64,000 nt of DNA, taken from the NCBI GenBank assembly GCA_030068075.1, contig CM057828.1, forward strand, positions 111,775,699 to 111,839,698. Reading direction: 5' to 3'. How positions within the stretch are numbered: position 1 is the stretch's first letter; every line of letters starts with the position of its first letter. Shown here piece by piece: positions 14,572-26,739 of the stretch. The notes beneath the pieces were generated by a model. That model made no database searches and was not told the origin of the DNA. It worked only from the letters and a program-made list of their open reading frames with translations. Origin of the DNA: Paguma larvata. Lineage: Eukaryota > Chordata > Mammalia > Carnivora > Viverridae. The position numbers and the translations under genes were made by a program.

Positions 14572-14572
14572 A
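14428..14572 (+). mobile_element. Short CAN-SINE (older type) with (AATGAT)n tail
   Basis: Lacks the long middle block: CTGGCTGGCTATCGGTAGAAC, GGGTTGTAAATTTGAGTCCC, GTTGGGTGTAGAGACTACTTAAAAAT. The tail has become an AAT/ATG microsatellite at 14528-14572. Confidence 0.85.
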
Positions 14573-14930
14573 CTACAGCTACCATCATAGTTAATGGTGA
14601 AAACTTAAAGTTTTTTCCCAAGGTTAGGAACAAGACAAGGATATCTGCTCCCACCACTCCTATCTAGCACCATAATGGAAGCCCTAGCCAAGGAAATGGG
14701 CAAGGAAAAGAAAAAAGGTCATAGAGATTGGAAAGGAAGACATAAAACTGCCTCTATTCGCAGATGATATGACTGTGCATAAAATCAGAGAGTACTCAAA
14801 AAAAAAAACAATAAAATAAAACAAAACGAACTGCTAGAACAAATATGTGAGGTTAACACGGTCAAAGAATACAAAGAAAACAGTTTAAAAACCAGTTGTA
14901 TTTCTATATACTAGCAATGAGCCCCTGGAT

Positions 14931-16785
14931 ATTGAATTTTTCTAAGTTCGAAGACAGTCCTAACACAAATCTGTTGCAGAATCATTGCTGTAAAAAATGT
15001 CACTAACTGGACATTATTGCTCCTGACTGGGGTTTTCAGGGGAGAAATGTTGGGCCCTCCTCTACTTCATAGCATAAACTCCATCCACATTTAGAAAAGT
15101 GTGTTGTTACCCTTCCCTTCAAAGCATCACCACCTGGTTCTCCAAAACAGTGCTTCAGACGAACTGCAATATAAGACCATTTTTTCCCAATCTATCACAG
15201 ACGATATTCTGTAAAATACAATAAAAATAAACTGCTAGTGAAGTGAAATTAAAAACAAAGATACACAAAATGAAGCCCCATTTTTTGTGAGATTCTACAG
15301 ACATTAAGTTACTCTGTTGAATTGCTTCAAAGTTTCTCGACGCTTACTTTCAATTTTTATGCTCGTCTCATCATAAACCAGTACAGAACAATTTGTGGAC
15401 CAGCCCCAAGCATAGATGTCTGAGAGTTTTGCCAGCAGAGACTAGGAAAAGGGAAGGAACTATAAACAACAATGATGAGTTATTGACAGTGTAGGGGGCG
15501 CAGGGTCCAACTGCTGTGAATCAGTATAGACGCTGGGAAAAGAGCTCTTGCTGGAGACCCTGCATTTCTTTTACACCCTGGTCTGAGCTCTCAAGACTCT
15601 AGAACCAGATTTAACTGCTACTTAGAGGCTCATGTGTGATCCTGGGGCTTGTTTTATTAAACATTAACCTATCCCATTTCGTTCCCTTTTCCAAACCCAA
15701 GGGGAAAAAAATGAATTTCTACCTATGCTTCTAATATTTCTCGATGTTTTCTTTCTCCTCCCCTCATTCTTTTTGTTTGTTTATTTTCATCTCCTTCTCT
15801 CTTTCAGCATATATGTAACCATAGAATACAGAAAAACAAGACAAATCACGTCTGCATGGCACATGAAGACTTCTTGAAAATTATTAAAACTTTCTTCTCC
15901 TTCTTTGTCCAGCGCAGCTTTGAATGCATTGATATAACCAACCAAGCTTCTCACTTTCTCTCTCTCTCTGTTTCTTTCCTTCCCCTTCCTCTCTCATACA
16001 TTTCTTTTAAGCGATACTTGCAAAAGTTAAACATTGACCTTTCAGAGCTAGTCATTCTGCTGCTCCTTTGTACGCTAGACTTAAGTTGAGCATTTCACGT
16101 AATTTGACGTCTTAACTTTCTGATTCTAGCATTTTATCAGTGCCTGAAAATTCCCAGAATGCTGCTGACTTTAGTTCAGAAATATCAACTATTCATCGTA
16201 CAGTGAGAAGCTGAGTGTCTCTGAATTGGTTGATTATTCTGGAGATAGAATGGACTCTTCCATGAATTCAATCATGTAGAAAATTCCCATTATGCTAGGT
16301 TCATTGACTGTTTTCTGAAAGGAAATTCTTTTAGGACAGTATTATGAATAAAGCAAATAGAGTTGTCAAAGCATAACCATGAAGAAAGATGTTTGAGCCT
16401 CTTTTGCTGAAAAAGACATTGTGCTGATATAGTTACAGTTTCTGAGTGTTACTGAAGCTTTAGAAATACAATTTACACAAAGTTTGACATGTTATGGCTT
16501 TCCAAAATATATCCTGGTACTATTCACTGAAATTCCACCAGGATCTCTCTGTTCTTACTAAAATTTAAAAAGTAAGACTATTAAGAGAGTGAATTCGACA
16601 CATCATTTTTTTCTACAAGTACTTCAATGTTTCTAAGGGGAAAATAACTCTGAAGTAAAATAAATAAAATAAAATTAAATTGAAATGAAATAAAGTAAAA
16701 TAAAATAATCTTCCAGAATAGGTTCACTAATATAAATCACAAAAGTTCACCAGATCCTCAATAAAAAGAGAACTACCTACTATAC
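14931..16785. other. Intergenic, unique or unrecognised
   Basis: No gene found. It holds a low-complexity (TAAAA/GAAAT)n patch at about 16655-16708. Part of this segment may be decayed L1 or DNA transposon, but I cannot place it. Confidence 0.4.
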
Positions 16786-17346
16786 AGTAATTGTACTACT
16801 TGACATTTACCCAAAAAATACAGAAAAAGTAATTCAAAGGTATACATGCACCCCTATGTTTATAGCGGCATTATTTACACTAGCCAAATTATGGAAGCAG
16901 CCCAAGTGTCCACTGATTAATGAATGGATAAAGAAGATGTAGTGTATGTATGTATATACATATATACACTAGAATATTATTCAGCCATAAAAAAGAATGA
17001 AATCTTGCCATTTGCAACAACATGGATGGAGCTAGAGTATAATGCTAAGTGAAATAAGTCCATTAGAGAAAGACAAATACCATATGATCTCACTCATGTG
17101 TGGAATTTAAGAAACAAAACAAATAAGCAAAGGAAAAAACGAGAGACAAACCAGAAACAGACTCTTAACTATAGCAAACAAACTGATAGTCACCAGGGAA
17201 GAGGGCCGAGGGAGATGAGTGAAATGGGATGGGGATTAAAGAGTACACTGATCATGATGAACAGCAGGTGATACGTGGAAATGTGGATGCGCTATGTTGT
17301 ACACCTGAAACTAATATAGCACAGTATGTTAAATATACTAGAATTA
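16786..17346 (+). mobile_element. L1 3' end (ORF2 C-terminus and 3' UTR), carnivore type
   Basis: Contains CGGCATTATTTACACTAGCCAAA, CCAAGTGTCCACTGATTAATGAATGGATAAAGAAG, ATTATTCAGCCATAAAAAAGAATGAAATCTTGCCATTTGC and 3' UTR text TTGTACACCTGAAACTAATATAGC. ORF2 is degraded. Confidence 0.88.
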
Positions 17347-17566
17347 GGGGCGCCTGGGTGGCTCAGTTGGTTAAGCAGCCGACTTCGGCTCAGGTCATGA
17401 TCTCATGGTCTGTGAGTTTGAGCCCTGCATCAGGCTCTGTGCTGACAGCTCAGAGCCTGGAGCCTGCTTCGGATTCCGTGTCTCCCTCTCTCTCTGCCCT
17501 TCTCCTGCTCATACTCTGTCTCTATGTCTCTCAAAAATAAATAAACGTTAAAAACAACAACAACAA
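17347..17566 (+). mobile_element. CAN-SINE at an L1 3' end
   Basis: Full-length copy close to the main felid consensus. 14-bp duplication AAATATACTAGAAT at 17331-17344 and 17567-17580. Confidence 0.95.
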
Positions 17567-17902
17567 AAATATACTAGAATGAAAATTAAAAAGCATTTTT
17601 TTAGTTTACCAAAATCAACTAATTTCTGCTTCTTTTGGTTAGGAAGGTGGTTTACTGGAAGGTAAGAAGGAAGTTAGAAGTCAGAGAAAAGATAAGCTGG
17701 CGTATTCACTCCGTTTCTACGTCCTTCCCAAGAGCCAGAAGGAGGAAAGTTGATAGAACCCTTTTTTGAATCTCCAGAATAAGGGGGTCATCCGAGAGAA
17801 GAATAAAAATCCTTTCCCCATAGCTGCCAGAACAACATATAAAACGTGGAACCTTGAAAAATAATATAATAAAATAAAATAAGAAATAAAATGTGGAGTC
17901 TT

Positions 17903-18026
17903 GGGGCACCTGTCTGGCTCGGTTGGTAGAGCATGCAACTCTTGATCTCAAGGTTCTGAGTTCAAGCCCCATGTTAGAAATAGAAATTACTATTAAAAAA
18001 GAAATTACTTTTAAAATAAATAAACA
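17903..18026 (+). mobile_element. Short older CAN-SINE
   Basis: GGGGCACCTGTCTGGCTCGG, then GTTGGTAGAGCATGCAACTC, GTTCTGAGTTCAAGCCCC and an A-rich tail. A second SINE sits directly after its tail. Confidence 0.88.
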
Positions 18027-18240
18027 GGGGCATCTGAGTGGCTCAGTCGGTTGAGCATCCGACTTTGGCTTAGGTCATGATCTTGCGGTTTGTGAGTCCG
18101 AGCCCCGTGTCAGGCACTGTGCTGACTGCTCAGAGCCTGAAGCCTGCTTCGGATTCTGTATCTCCCTCTCTCTCTGTTCCTCCCCTGCTCTGCTCCGTCT
18201 CTCTCTCTTAAAAATAAATAAAGATTTAAAAAAAAATTTT
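18027..18240 (+). mobile_element. CAN-SINE inserted at the tail of an older SINE
   Basis: Full-length head-to-tail copy. The A-rich tail of the upstream element probably served as target. Confidence 0.93.
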
Positions 18241-18981
18241 AATAAGTAAATAAAATAAAATAAATAAAAATAAATGTAGAATCATCCTTTAAGGAATTAA
18301 AACTTCAATGAAGAGAACAAATTTCTTCCCATCCCCCAATCCCCAGAAACAAGCAAGGCAGAGAATTCTCTCCTGGTCTCACTGGGAGGGACAAGGTATG
18401 ACTTGGCAGAGATAATGTGGTTTGGGTTGAGCGTGGCTTTCCCTTCCTAAAAGGTAGAGAAGAAGCTCCCAATGAAATGTTTGTCAAAAACAAAAGACAA
18501 TTTTATTATTACATAATATTTGTCTTAAGTAGGGGAAAAGTACAAAGATGAAGGTTATTTTTAAGCAGAACCTTCTCCAGGGTTTGGGGGGTGGGAGGTT
18601 GGTGGGGAAGGAGGTTATACTTTTTTATATTGTTTCATTTTATTCAAGGCACTAAGGAGAAGCAGCATGTTTGTTTCAAATCGCACCCAACAGTGCTTCT
18701 CCCGCTTTTGTTAATTATACTGTTTGGACTTTTCTGTCGTCTCACCCCTACCCGCCCAGCCCAAATTCTAAGCCTGAGGTTTACTGTAAATGTAAATTCA
18801 ATTACAAACAATAATCCAAAGGGGTAGTGCTTTTTTATTGGTTGAAGAAAGGACAGATGGTCTTAAGCATATAACTGCTGCATCCACCACCTTCTGTCTT
18901 CTTAAATGCAACTTTATGGCTAATTATAAATATTAGAGAAAGGAGACATGATTAAAACCTGTATTTAAAAAAAATAATAGA
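18241..18981. other. Intergenic, unique sequence
   Basis: No recognised repeat or gene. A short G-rich patch lies near 18585-18612. Confidence 0.4.
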
Positions 18982-19200
18982 GGGGCACCTGGGTGGCTCA
19001 GTCAGTTAAGCGTCTGACTTCAGCTCAGGTCATGATTTCATGGTTCATGAGTTCAAACCCCCGTGTCAGGCTCTGTGCTGACAGCTCAGAGCCTGGAACC
19101 TGCTTCGAAGATTCCATGTTCTCCCCCTCTCTCTGCTCCTCCCCCGCTCATGTTCCGTCTCTCTCTCTCAAAAATAAACATTAAAAACAAATTTAATAAA
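18982..19200 (+). mobile_element. CAN-SINE
   Basis: Head GGGGCACCTGGGTGGCTCAG, GTTCATGAGTTCAAACCCC, GCTGACAGCTCAGAGCCTGG block, CT stretch and AAATAAACATTAAAAAC tail. Confidence 0.94.
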
Positions 19201-19245
19201 AAATTTTAAAGTAATAGAATTAAAAATATAAAAGAAAAATATGGA

Positions 19246-19446
19246 GGAGCGCCTGGGGGGCTCAGTCAGTCAGTTAAGTGCCTGACTTTGGCTAAGGTCA
19301 TGACCTCACAGTTCCTAGGTTGGAGCCTTGCATCAGCTCTCTGCTGTCAGCCCAGAGCTCGCTTTGGATCCTCTGTCCCCCTCTCTCTCTTTGCCCTTCT
19401 TCCCCTCTGCCCCTCCCCTCTCTCAAAAATAAATAAACCTCAAAAA
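19246..19446 (+). mobile_element. CAN-SINE
   Basis: Diverged head with a CAGT triplication (CTCAGTCAGTCAGTTAAG). Target duplication AAAAATATGGA at 19235-19245 and 19447-19457. Confidence 0.92.
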
Positions 19447-19499
19447 AAAAATATGGAAACACATGAGAAAAAAATTTATCTTTATTTCAAAGTAGCATA

Positions 19500-20620
19500 T
19501 TGATAGTAATTCCTAATTTCTAGTGTTTTTCCCAAGGATATCGAAGGGGCTTACTAGCACTCTAGAATTCCCATAGCATATAGTTGAGGAAAACAGTGTT
19601 ATTGTGACCGTCATTTTAAAAATGAAAAAGATGACGCCAGAAGATGGCACGATTTACTAAATCTCACTAGTTGGTACAGAATCTTTGAGCCAACGGCTCC
19701 TTTCTCAAAAACTAAACGCTGACTTCACCATAGCTGTGCAGCAGGGCGGCAGAGGCCAGGAGAATGGGGTTAGTCGAGTAACAGCTGCAGCCTGGAGGAT
19801 TTTATTACTCACCTCTGCCAGGCGTCGTGCGACAGGCTCCACGAGGAATGGGCCAGAACACGCAGGAAGGCTCCGCAGCTTCGCCCGGTGGGCTGCCAAA
19901 GCCGGAGCGCCGCCCTCAGCCACCCCAAGCGCTGCTTGGGTCCCATCCCGGTGGGGGTGTGGGGGGAGGGGGGCAAGGCTCCTGCAACAGCAGCCCAGTG
20001 AGCCTTCTGGAGGTGCGCATCCACTAGGTGTGGCCGGAGAGGTGCACTCACCCCCTCAGCTAGCCTGCGCTGAGCCCTCGGGTGGTGGGTGGTTACCCGA
20101 AGGGCCTCAGCCTGACCAGCTGCCTGCCGTGGGCCAGCAGTGTGGCCAGAATCCCCTTGACATCTCTTCAAACCGTGACCCGCGTGGCCTTCCCTGGCCT
20201 GTGAACTGGGGAGAAGCAGTGTGCCAAGTTGGAGCATGCGCTCTTCGAGGAGACCAACACGCTCACTCCCTAGCGGCCGGCGCAAGGGCGCAGGTGCGCA
20301 CCCCCACCTCCCGGCTCTGCCGGAAACCCCACCTTGACTTCTTAGAGAAGAAGACGGCCTGGTGGCTCTGGGAGAAGATCTCTCCTCCATCTTCCCGGTC
20401 AAATCAATAGACTGGAGTAGACTGGAAATGTCACCCTCTCAGTTTCATCGGAGCTGTATTTTGTTTTTGTCTAACCAAAGAGTGGATGCTCACAAATTGT
20501 TCTGCCTGTGGCAAGATTTAGGGAAGTTCTATCGGATCTCAATGAAAACTCTCAGGTAAGGGCCTTGGAGGAATGGACAGTGACTTCTAGCGTCAAAGGG
20601 CCCCAGAGAAATTGCCAGTA
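19500..20620. other. GC-rich block with open frames on both strands, unidentified
   Basis: Composition rises sharply at about 19730-20400. Open frames run on both strands (plus 19685-20410, 241 codons; minus 19809-20402, 197 codons), which is expected for GC-rich DNA. I recognise no domain, splice pair or repeat family. It could be a decayed processed pseudogene, a non-coding RNA promoter or simple GC-rich intergenic DNA. Confidence 0.35.
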
Positions 20621-21285
20621 TATTCTCAGTCCCGAGTGTAGTGGCCTTTTCTCTCAGTCACCATCCTGGCCCTAAGCAGTCCAGTTTACCTCATACCCCC
20701 TAAGTCCGAAAGTTCCAACCCCATGTTATTATTGGATATGGAATGCCCACCATATTGCATATGGAATGCTCACCTCTTTGGAGCTCCGAGAGGTGATTCT
20801 TGGGTGTGCAGTCAAGGCTGTATCTAAAACAACCAGTGCTCCAGGCCCAGGCAGGCAGGATCACCCAGGCCTGGTCCAGGACTGGCCTGCCAGCTTGCCG
20901 TCACCACACAAAGTTAACACAAGAAAGCTTCCCAATTAAAGCCTAAGTCAAGAGCAAGGGTCCAATCAAGTCACTGGAAAACAAACCGGCTGGGCAGAAA
21001 AAGCAAAAACCAAATACGTGATCAAGAGAGAAAGGACATTAAGCCAGAGCAAAAGGGGTCAGAGCCAGCTTGAGGAAGAACTCAGAGAGATAGCCTGAGC
21101 CGTGGAAAGTCATAGGCAAGAAACCTCAAGTCTAAGGGGAGCAGTGGGGACACGATGCTATCCTCGGCCATAAAGCCCATGACCGGGGGGATCAGAAGAA
21201 ACAGGGGAAAGGGAAAAGACCCAAAATGAGTGGAAAGGCTTAAGAGCTGGTCAGCTGAGAAATGTGTCTACAACTGGCTTCCGTG
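20621..21285. other. Intergenic, unique sequence
   Basis: No recognised gene. A near-repeat occurs where TTGGATATGGAATGCCCACC (about 20732) is followed at about 20758 by CATATGGAATGCTCACC. Confidence 0.4.
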
Positions 21286-21455
21286 TCTCACTCTGACTCA
21301 ACCTGACTCTTGGTTTCGGCTCAGGTCGTGATCTCACGGTCTGTGGGCATCGAGCTGTTAGCATACAGCCTGTTTGGGATTCTCTCTGCCTCTCCCTCAG
21401 CCTCTCTCTCTTTTTTTCTCTCAAAATAAATAAATACACTTAAAAAAAAAAAGCT
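21286..21455 (+). mobile_element. CAN-SINE, truncated at the head
   Basis: Starts within the tRNA-related part (GACTCTTGGTTTCGGCTCAGG), then CT-rich region and AAATAAATAAATACACTT tail. Confidence 0.88.
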
Positions 21456-22084
21456 GAATTGTGTTCTTAGTCTTAACAGATTTCTTGGAAGCGCAAATTA
21501 TTGAAAGAACCATCTTTACAAGTGCGGTCTGGCATAAAATTCTATTTTGCCTCTTGCGCTCCTGTGGGGGTGACCTTGGCCAGCCCTTCACCGAGACCCC
21601 CCAAGACAGCGGGCAGTGCTCCTACCTCCTGTACTCAATGCAGTGAACTGTGGCTTGGCCCTCCGTCAACTAAGTCAGCAGAGCAAACTAACACACTCGA
21701 CAGGTGTGTATTCATTAACAGGATGTGCATAAACAGGTATTTGCTGTAACCCGGGAGCAGATAAGGTGCCCTTCCTGATTTGGGACAGTGTTAGCACAAA
21801 CGGTTCTGTGCTGATGCTCAGCGCTATGAGCGTTCCTAAGAAGCACCGTTTTTCTGCAAGAGATGTGGCCGTTTCAATATTTTCACCTGAATGTTAAGTG
21901 TTTTCCTGCTGTCTAGAGCAAAATATAAGCATGGAAAGGTGAAATTGAGCAAATGAAAGACACTCACAAATAAAAAAGATTAAACATTGCTGAATCTTTG
22001 AATTCAGACCGTAAATAAGAGTGGTGACTGCTGACCACCCGTATGTCTTTTCTAGGCGGTTCTAGGCTCTTGAAGGAACCGTTC
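21456..22084. other. Intergenic, unique sequence
   Basis: No recognised gene or repeat. Confidence 0.4.
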
Positions 22085-22260
22085 CTCATAGGAATGGCTA
22101 ACATTTACAACTTTGCAAAGAATTGAGCTAAATCTTTATGTGCAGCATCTCATTTAATCCTCCCAATAACCCGAAGTGCTGAGAATATTATTATCCCCAT
22201 TATGTAAGTGAAGAAATGAACCTGAACCCGGGTCCCTCTGAGGCCAAAATCATGCACACT
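22085..22260 (+). mobile_element. MIR
   Basis: Contains GCATCTCATTTAATCCTCCCAATAACCC followed by TATTATCCCCATTATGTAAGTGAAG and CCTGAACCCGGGTCCCTCTGA, the MIR 3' half in order. Confidence 0.8.
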
Positions 22261-23286
22261 CACAGCAGCTATAGAGACTATAAAAATGTTGGGATGAGCA
22301 CTTGGAACAAATGCTTTTGACTTAAAAAGTTCACACAAAGACGCAAGCCAGCGAGAGATTCAATGGCAGGTCTTTCTTTCGGCCTAGGAGGGAGGTGTTT
22401 TTTTCCCGGAATAGGTATGAAGATGAAGCCAAAGGAAATGGCCGATTTATTTTTTTTCCAGACGAGGTATTTATGTGATGGGTATTCTGAAGACAGGAGT
22501 ATTTTTCCTTTCAGTTGTTTGCTGTTTTGGTGGCTCAGCCCTAGCCAGGAGACCTAGAGAAACTCCAGAACTGTTGTGAGCCCAGCGGCTTCCCAGCAGG
22601 TCACCTCCGTCTGGGTCAGTCCAGGGACCAGCAGTGCACTTCCGCCCCTGAAGCCCAGCCTGAGTTAATGACAATGCTGGGGACCCTGCTGGACCTAATT
22701 CAATGCTGAGAGCCATGAAAAAAGAGCTCCATAAATCTGCTCAAGAAGAAAAGATCGGGCTTCCCACGTTGGGATAAACAAAATCGGCATTTCAAAGCAA
22801 CCTGGTAGCTACTCACCACAATTTGCATACAAATGCCAAAAAACAACCTCCCATTGTTAAACAAGACCGTTCAGGTTGTCGGACTTTATTGCCCACCAAT
22901 AGCGTTTGTCACAATCCAGGGCCTTGCAAGATTTACCTCGTAACCTGCTTCACAATCAAGTGTCGGGCTGGGAAATGCCCCTCGACATTTAGCAATCCCG
23001 GATGGAGAGACAATCCCCCCCTTTAGACAGTCTCCTAAAGCAGCACCGCCTCGGAGCTTTGTCAGCCTGCGAATTCGGTAGCCAGAAGCGAAACCCCCCG
23101 GGGGAAACTGAGTTCTAGCGCCATCAGTCCCGCCCCGGGCATTGCGCAGAGAATAAGTTTCCTCTTTCCAGCCGAAAATTTGCCTTTGAATGTTGACAAC
23201 AGTGCTGCTTTGAAAGAAATGGGGTTTCTCTTTTCCACACTTTATTCTTACTTTTTTTAAGGTGAGTAAAGAAGAATACATTTCTT
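22261..23286. other. Intergenic, unique sequence 5-7 kb downstream of BAMBI
   Basis: No repeat or gene recognised. The part around 22850-23190 is balanced in base composition and repeat-free, compatible with a conserved non-coding element, though conservation cannot be judged here. Confidence 0.4.
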
Positions 23287-23481
23287 TTAATGTTTCTTAT
23301 TTATTTTTGAGAGAGAGGGAGAGAGAGCGTTGCAAGGGAGAGGGGCATAGAGGGAGGAGGCACAGCGGGCTCCACGTTGCTGACAGGAGCAGACCCAACG
23401 CAGGGCTCGAACTCACAAACTGTGAGATCATGACCTGAGCTGAAGTTGGCCTCTCAGCGAACTGAGCCACCCAGGCGCCCC
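23287..23481 (-). mobile_element. CAN-SINE
   Basis: Reverse-complement copy ending ACTGAGCCACCCAGGCGCCCC, with GAGAGAGAG-rich middle and TTTAATGTTTCTTATTTATTT tail end. Confidence 0.95.
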
Positions 23482-24383
23482 ATATTTGTATTTTTAACAC
23501 ACACTCCCTGAAGCCTGTTGAAGGTTTGAGCCAGGGCTCATAGAAAACATAAATATATGTATATATAAAATATTTTTAATAAACGAAAGGCTTATGGGAA
23601 ACTAGAAATAATACAATGGTTGGAAACTCATGATCATGCCTCTCCCACACCCACGCACACATAAACACACACATTCTTTTAGCTTGCATTTCACTATTTA
23701 AAGTTACCTACGCAATAAGTAATTTTCTTGAGAGAATACGAATAAGCAAGGAAACATAAAGTCTCAACTCTAAAAGTACAAATGGATGCTTAAGAGCCAT
23801 TTGGATTTTGAGTAAAAGGTAATCCTTTAATGAAGATGCTAGGCGTGTGGAGAGGTGTGGGTAATGTATAACTAACCTTTGGTGTGACCTTGAATGGAGG
23901 GCGCAGCAAGCTATTTGTTGCTTTTATTATAGCCTCTGGCTAGAGGTTCAATTCCAGGAGGAGAAAAGAGAATTCGCCCAAGTTACCCCAGTGTGGCTGG
24001 GACAGCGGGCTGAAAATGAACTAGTCAGCCCGCTGATTCCAGGTTCTTCATCTATGGGCCCAACAAAACTCCCGGCGGCTTCTTTTTTAAAATCCTTAGA
24101 GAAACACCGTTTGGTAAAGGCTTTGAATATTTCAAAATACGAAAATGAAAGTACAATTCTTAATTTAATGGGGAATAAGGATATGCTTCTTGGTGAAAAG
24201 TAGTATCCTTAAATCAGCTTGGAGATGGCACCAAGTTTAAAAGGTGGGGATGCATTTGACCTTAGCAATGCTTCATTAATTTCCAGATCCGTTTGAATCA
24301 CTTCTCCTTAACTCCCTTTGCTAGCAACTTGTTTTTCTTTGGGCTTCCCATACAAAATTCTAACTCTTTAACACAATAGTTTA
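23482..24383. other. Intergenic, unique sequence
   Basis: A short AT repeat lies near 23553-23580 and a (CACACA) patch near 23650-23672. No gene recognised. Confidence 0.4.
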
Positions 24384-24620
24384 GGGGCGCCTGGGTGGCT
24401 CAGTCAGTTAACCATCCAACTCTCGATTTCAGTTCAGGTCATGATCTCATGGTTTGTGAGTTCAAGCCCCGCTTGGGGCTCTGCACTGACAGCATGGAGC
24501 CTGTTTGGGATTCTCTCTCTCTCCCTCTTTCTCTTTCCCTCCCCTGCTTGTGTGTGCACACACTCTCTCTCTCTCTCTCTGTCCCTCTCAAAATAAATGA
24601 ACATTTTTTAAATATTAAAA
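24384..24620 (+). mobile_element. CAN-SINE
   Basis: Head GGGGCGCCTGGGTGGCTCAG, GTTTGTGAGTTCAAGCCCC, CT-repeat (CTCTCTCTCTCTCT) and AAATAAATGAAC tail. The last full-length SINE before BAMBI. Confidence 0.95.
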
Positions 24621-26739
24621 AAATAATAAAACAATATTTGAAAGAGTGGGGAAACCAAAGAGAAAGACATCTGTTTATTTACTGAGAGCCTGGATTCAGA
24701 TGCTTACTGAAACTCCTCAGTCTCCCTTCGCTTCATTCTCTCGTTGGATCACAGCAATTTACAAAGGCTATTGGTCCCAGCCCCTCCCCACTGGGAGTTC
24801 ACAGCTTAATCCCTAAATCCGGGTGAGAAATACCCCATTTAGCAAGGCAACTGTGAATGAGTCTTGGGTATCAAAATCACATCCACGAAACGTAGTAAAA
24901 AAAAAAATGAGTGGTAAAAAAAGAAAAAAAAAAATGCCTCGTCGTGGACTCCCGACACTGGAAAAGTAAGAGACTGCTTTTAGAAATGTAGTGTTTTTCC
25001 ACTGTCCTCATCAATTCCCCAGGGAAATTCCAAGGGGAAGAGACCAGGGATAAAGAGCTTTCTGTATTTCTCTTGGTTTTAACTGCTAAAACAATTTTTG
25101 TTCCATTAGGTGTGTAATATGAGAGCTTTCACAGTGAATTTACACAACAGTCTCTGGCTTTATTAATTCATCACAACAAACTTAGTCTTCACGTGTCTAA
25201 AAACAAATTGCTGACTTCCCATAAATTCCAACATCTACTTACACGCTGCCTTGAAAACTGTTCAACGGAAAACGAGTCCAGGATTTTAAAGACTGTTTCA
25301 CTAGCATGGCATATATATATATACATATGTATATATATATATACATATATATATATATGCTGTGTACATATGTATATTTATATACATATAATTAGTTATC
25401 AACTCAGCTCTTCAGCTCAGGTTAATACAACATCAATCTGATCTTCAAAATACAGGCTGCAAAACACAATCTGAAATAGCTTCCAAGAGGCCAGCTGGCT
25501 ACTGGCTATACTGGATGGAAGGAATCTCCTAAAAGTCTTGAGGAATGATGGATGCCTTGAGATATTGTCTAATTGCTTATCCAATGTCTCTCCCAAGATA
25601 GCTCATCAGTGCCTTTCCTGGAATCCCTTTTAGAATTCATAGAATGGGGAAAGTTTGTAGAAATATGGGTGGCAGGCTTCCCCCATAATACATACTTTGA
25701 AACTCTCCAAAGGAGATCCATTGGAAAATCACCACCACACTGCAAGCAGTATGCCCCTAGCTGGCTACACTTGACTCCACCACCTCCCCAGGTTTATCTC
25801 CAAATTTCCAGAATGACAGACAGGTGAATTACGCCATCACACCCAAAAATGGGCTACAGCGTTAGTCAACGAGCTAAGACATGTTCAGAGCCTACAACGG
25901 TACTCCAAATAAAGAGTTGTCAAAATTTTGAAAGAGCATTTAATTTTGTTATTTCATTGGATCTCAAATTCTCCGATCAATGACCTGCCTTTTTACATCA
26001 GCTACATGAGAACAACATTGACAGAACGAAGAGAAGGAAGAAGAGTGAGTTGGTATCTAAAGCAGTTCTCTTTCCATCACGACTGTGACCCACAGGGTCA
26101 CCGACTCAATTAACTTCATCTAGGGAAATTAACTGTATTTTTCACTAAGACACCCTTCCCCAGCCCACGCCCCCACAAATAGATGTTCACACAGTCCTAA
26201 AACCCTGTTGTGGAACCAGTTGTATTTTGTTCGGAGCATTTATGGGGCAAATTATAATGGAAGGTGGTACTTGTTTCGAACGTATCTATCAGACACGAAC
26301 TGGTCAGGTGATTCTGAAACAGTATCTGTCGTCCAACTCACTTCCTTGATTTTCTCACTGGATTAACCACCAGGAGCAGCTGAAATTCTAGCACTTCATT
26401 CTATCGACTACCAAAAACAACAAAACAAAACACAAAATAGGTACATAAAACCAAAACGTTCTTATCGGTAGCCACTACGTTATCCTAAAAGGAAACAATT
26501 ATATATCATTAGTAGATGAGAGGCTAAAAGCCGTAAACTAAAAACAAATATTAAAAATGCTACATGCATTCTGCAGTTCATCTCAAGTAGGCATGATCTG
26601 AAATACTAAGGTCAAGTAAATATCCACCGTAAAGGGAATAGCTCTCAAATTCTGACGAATATGATGTCGAGCCACTCGAGTTCACCCAAGACCCTCGTGT
26701 ATCGTAATAGACATAACTACTATACCTCCATACAATAAT
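24621..26739. other. Intergenic, SINE-free
   Basis: Unique sequence apart from A-rich runs (24897-24934) and the TA microsatellite at 25310-25391. No gene recognised. Confidence 0.4.
25310..25391. repeat. (AT)n / ACATATGT microsatellite
   Basis: Alternating TATATA with ACATATGT interruptions, largely self-complementary and so able to form hairpins or cruciforms. Confidence 0.93.

Larger units (their letters stand above)
12656..14930 (+). mobile_element. L1 fragment, ORF2 reverse-transcriptase portion, old
   Basis: Motifs in order: an AAAGCAGGGCTTAGAGGAAAATT segment (ORF2 linker), AATCATTTCTGTAGATGCAGAGAAAGCCTTT (DAEKAF of the RT), ACAAGACAAGGATATCTGCTCCC, and a TTCGCAGATGATATGACTGT segment equal to the FADDM motif. 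Many stops and three SINE insertions. Breaks off near 14930 without a 3' end. Confidence 0.85.
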
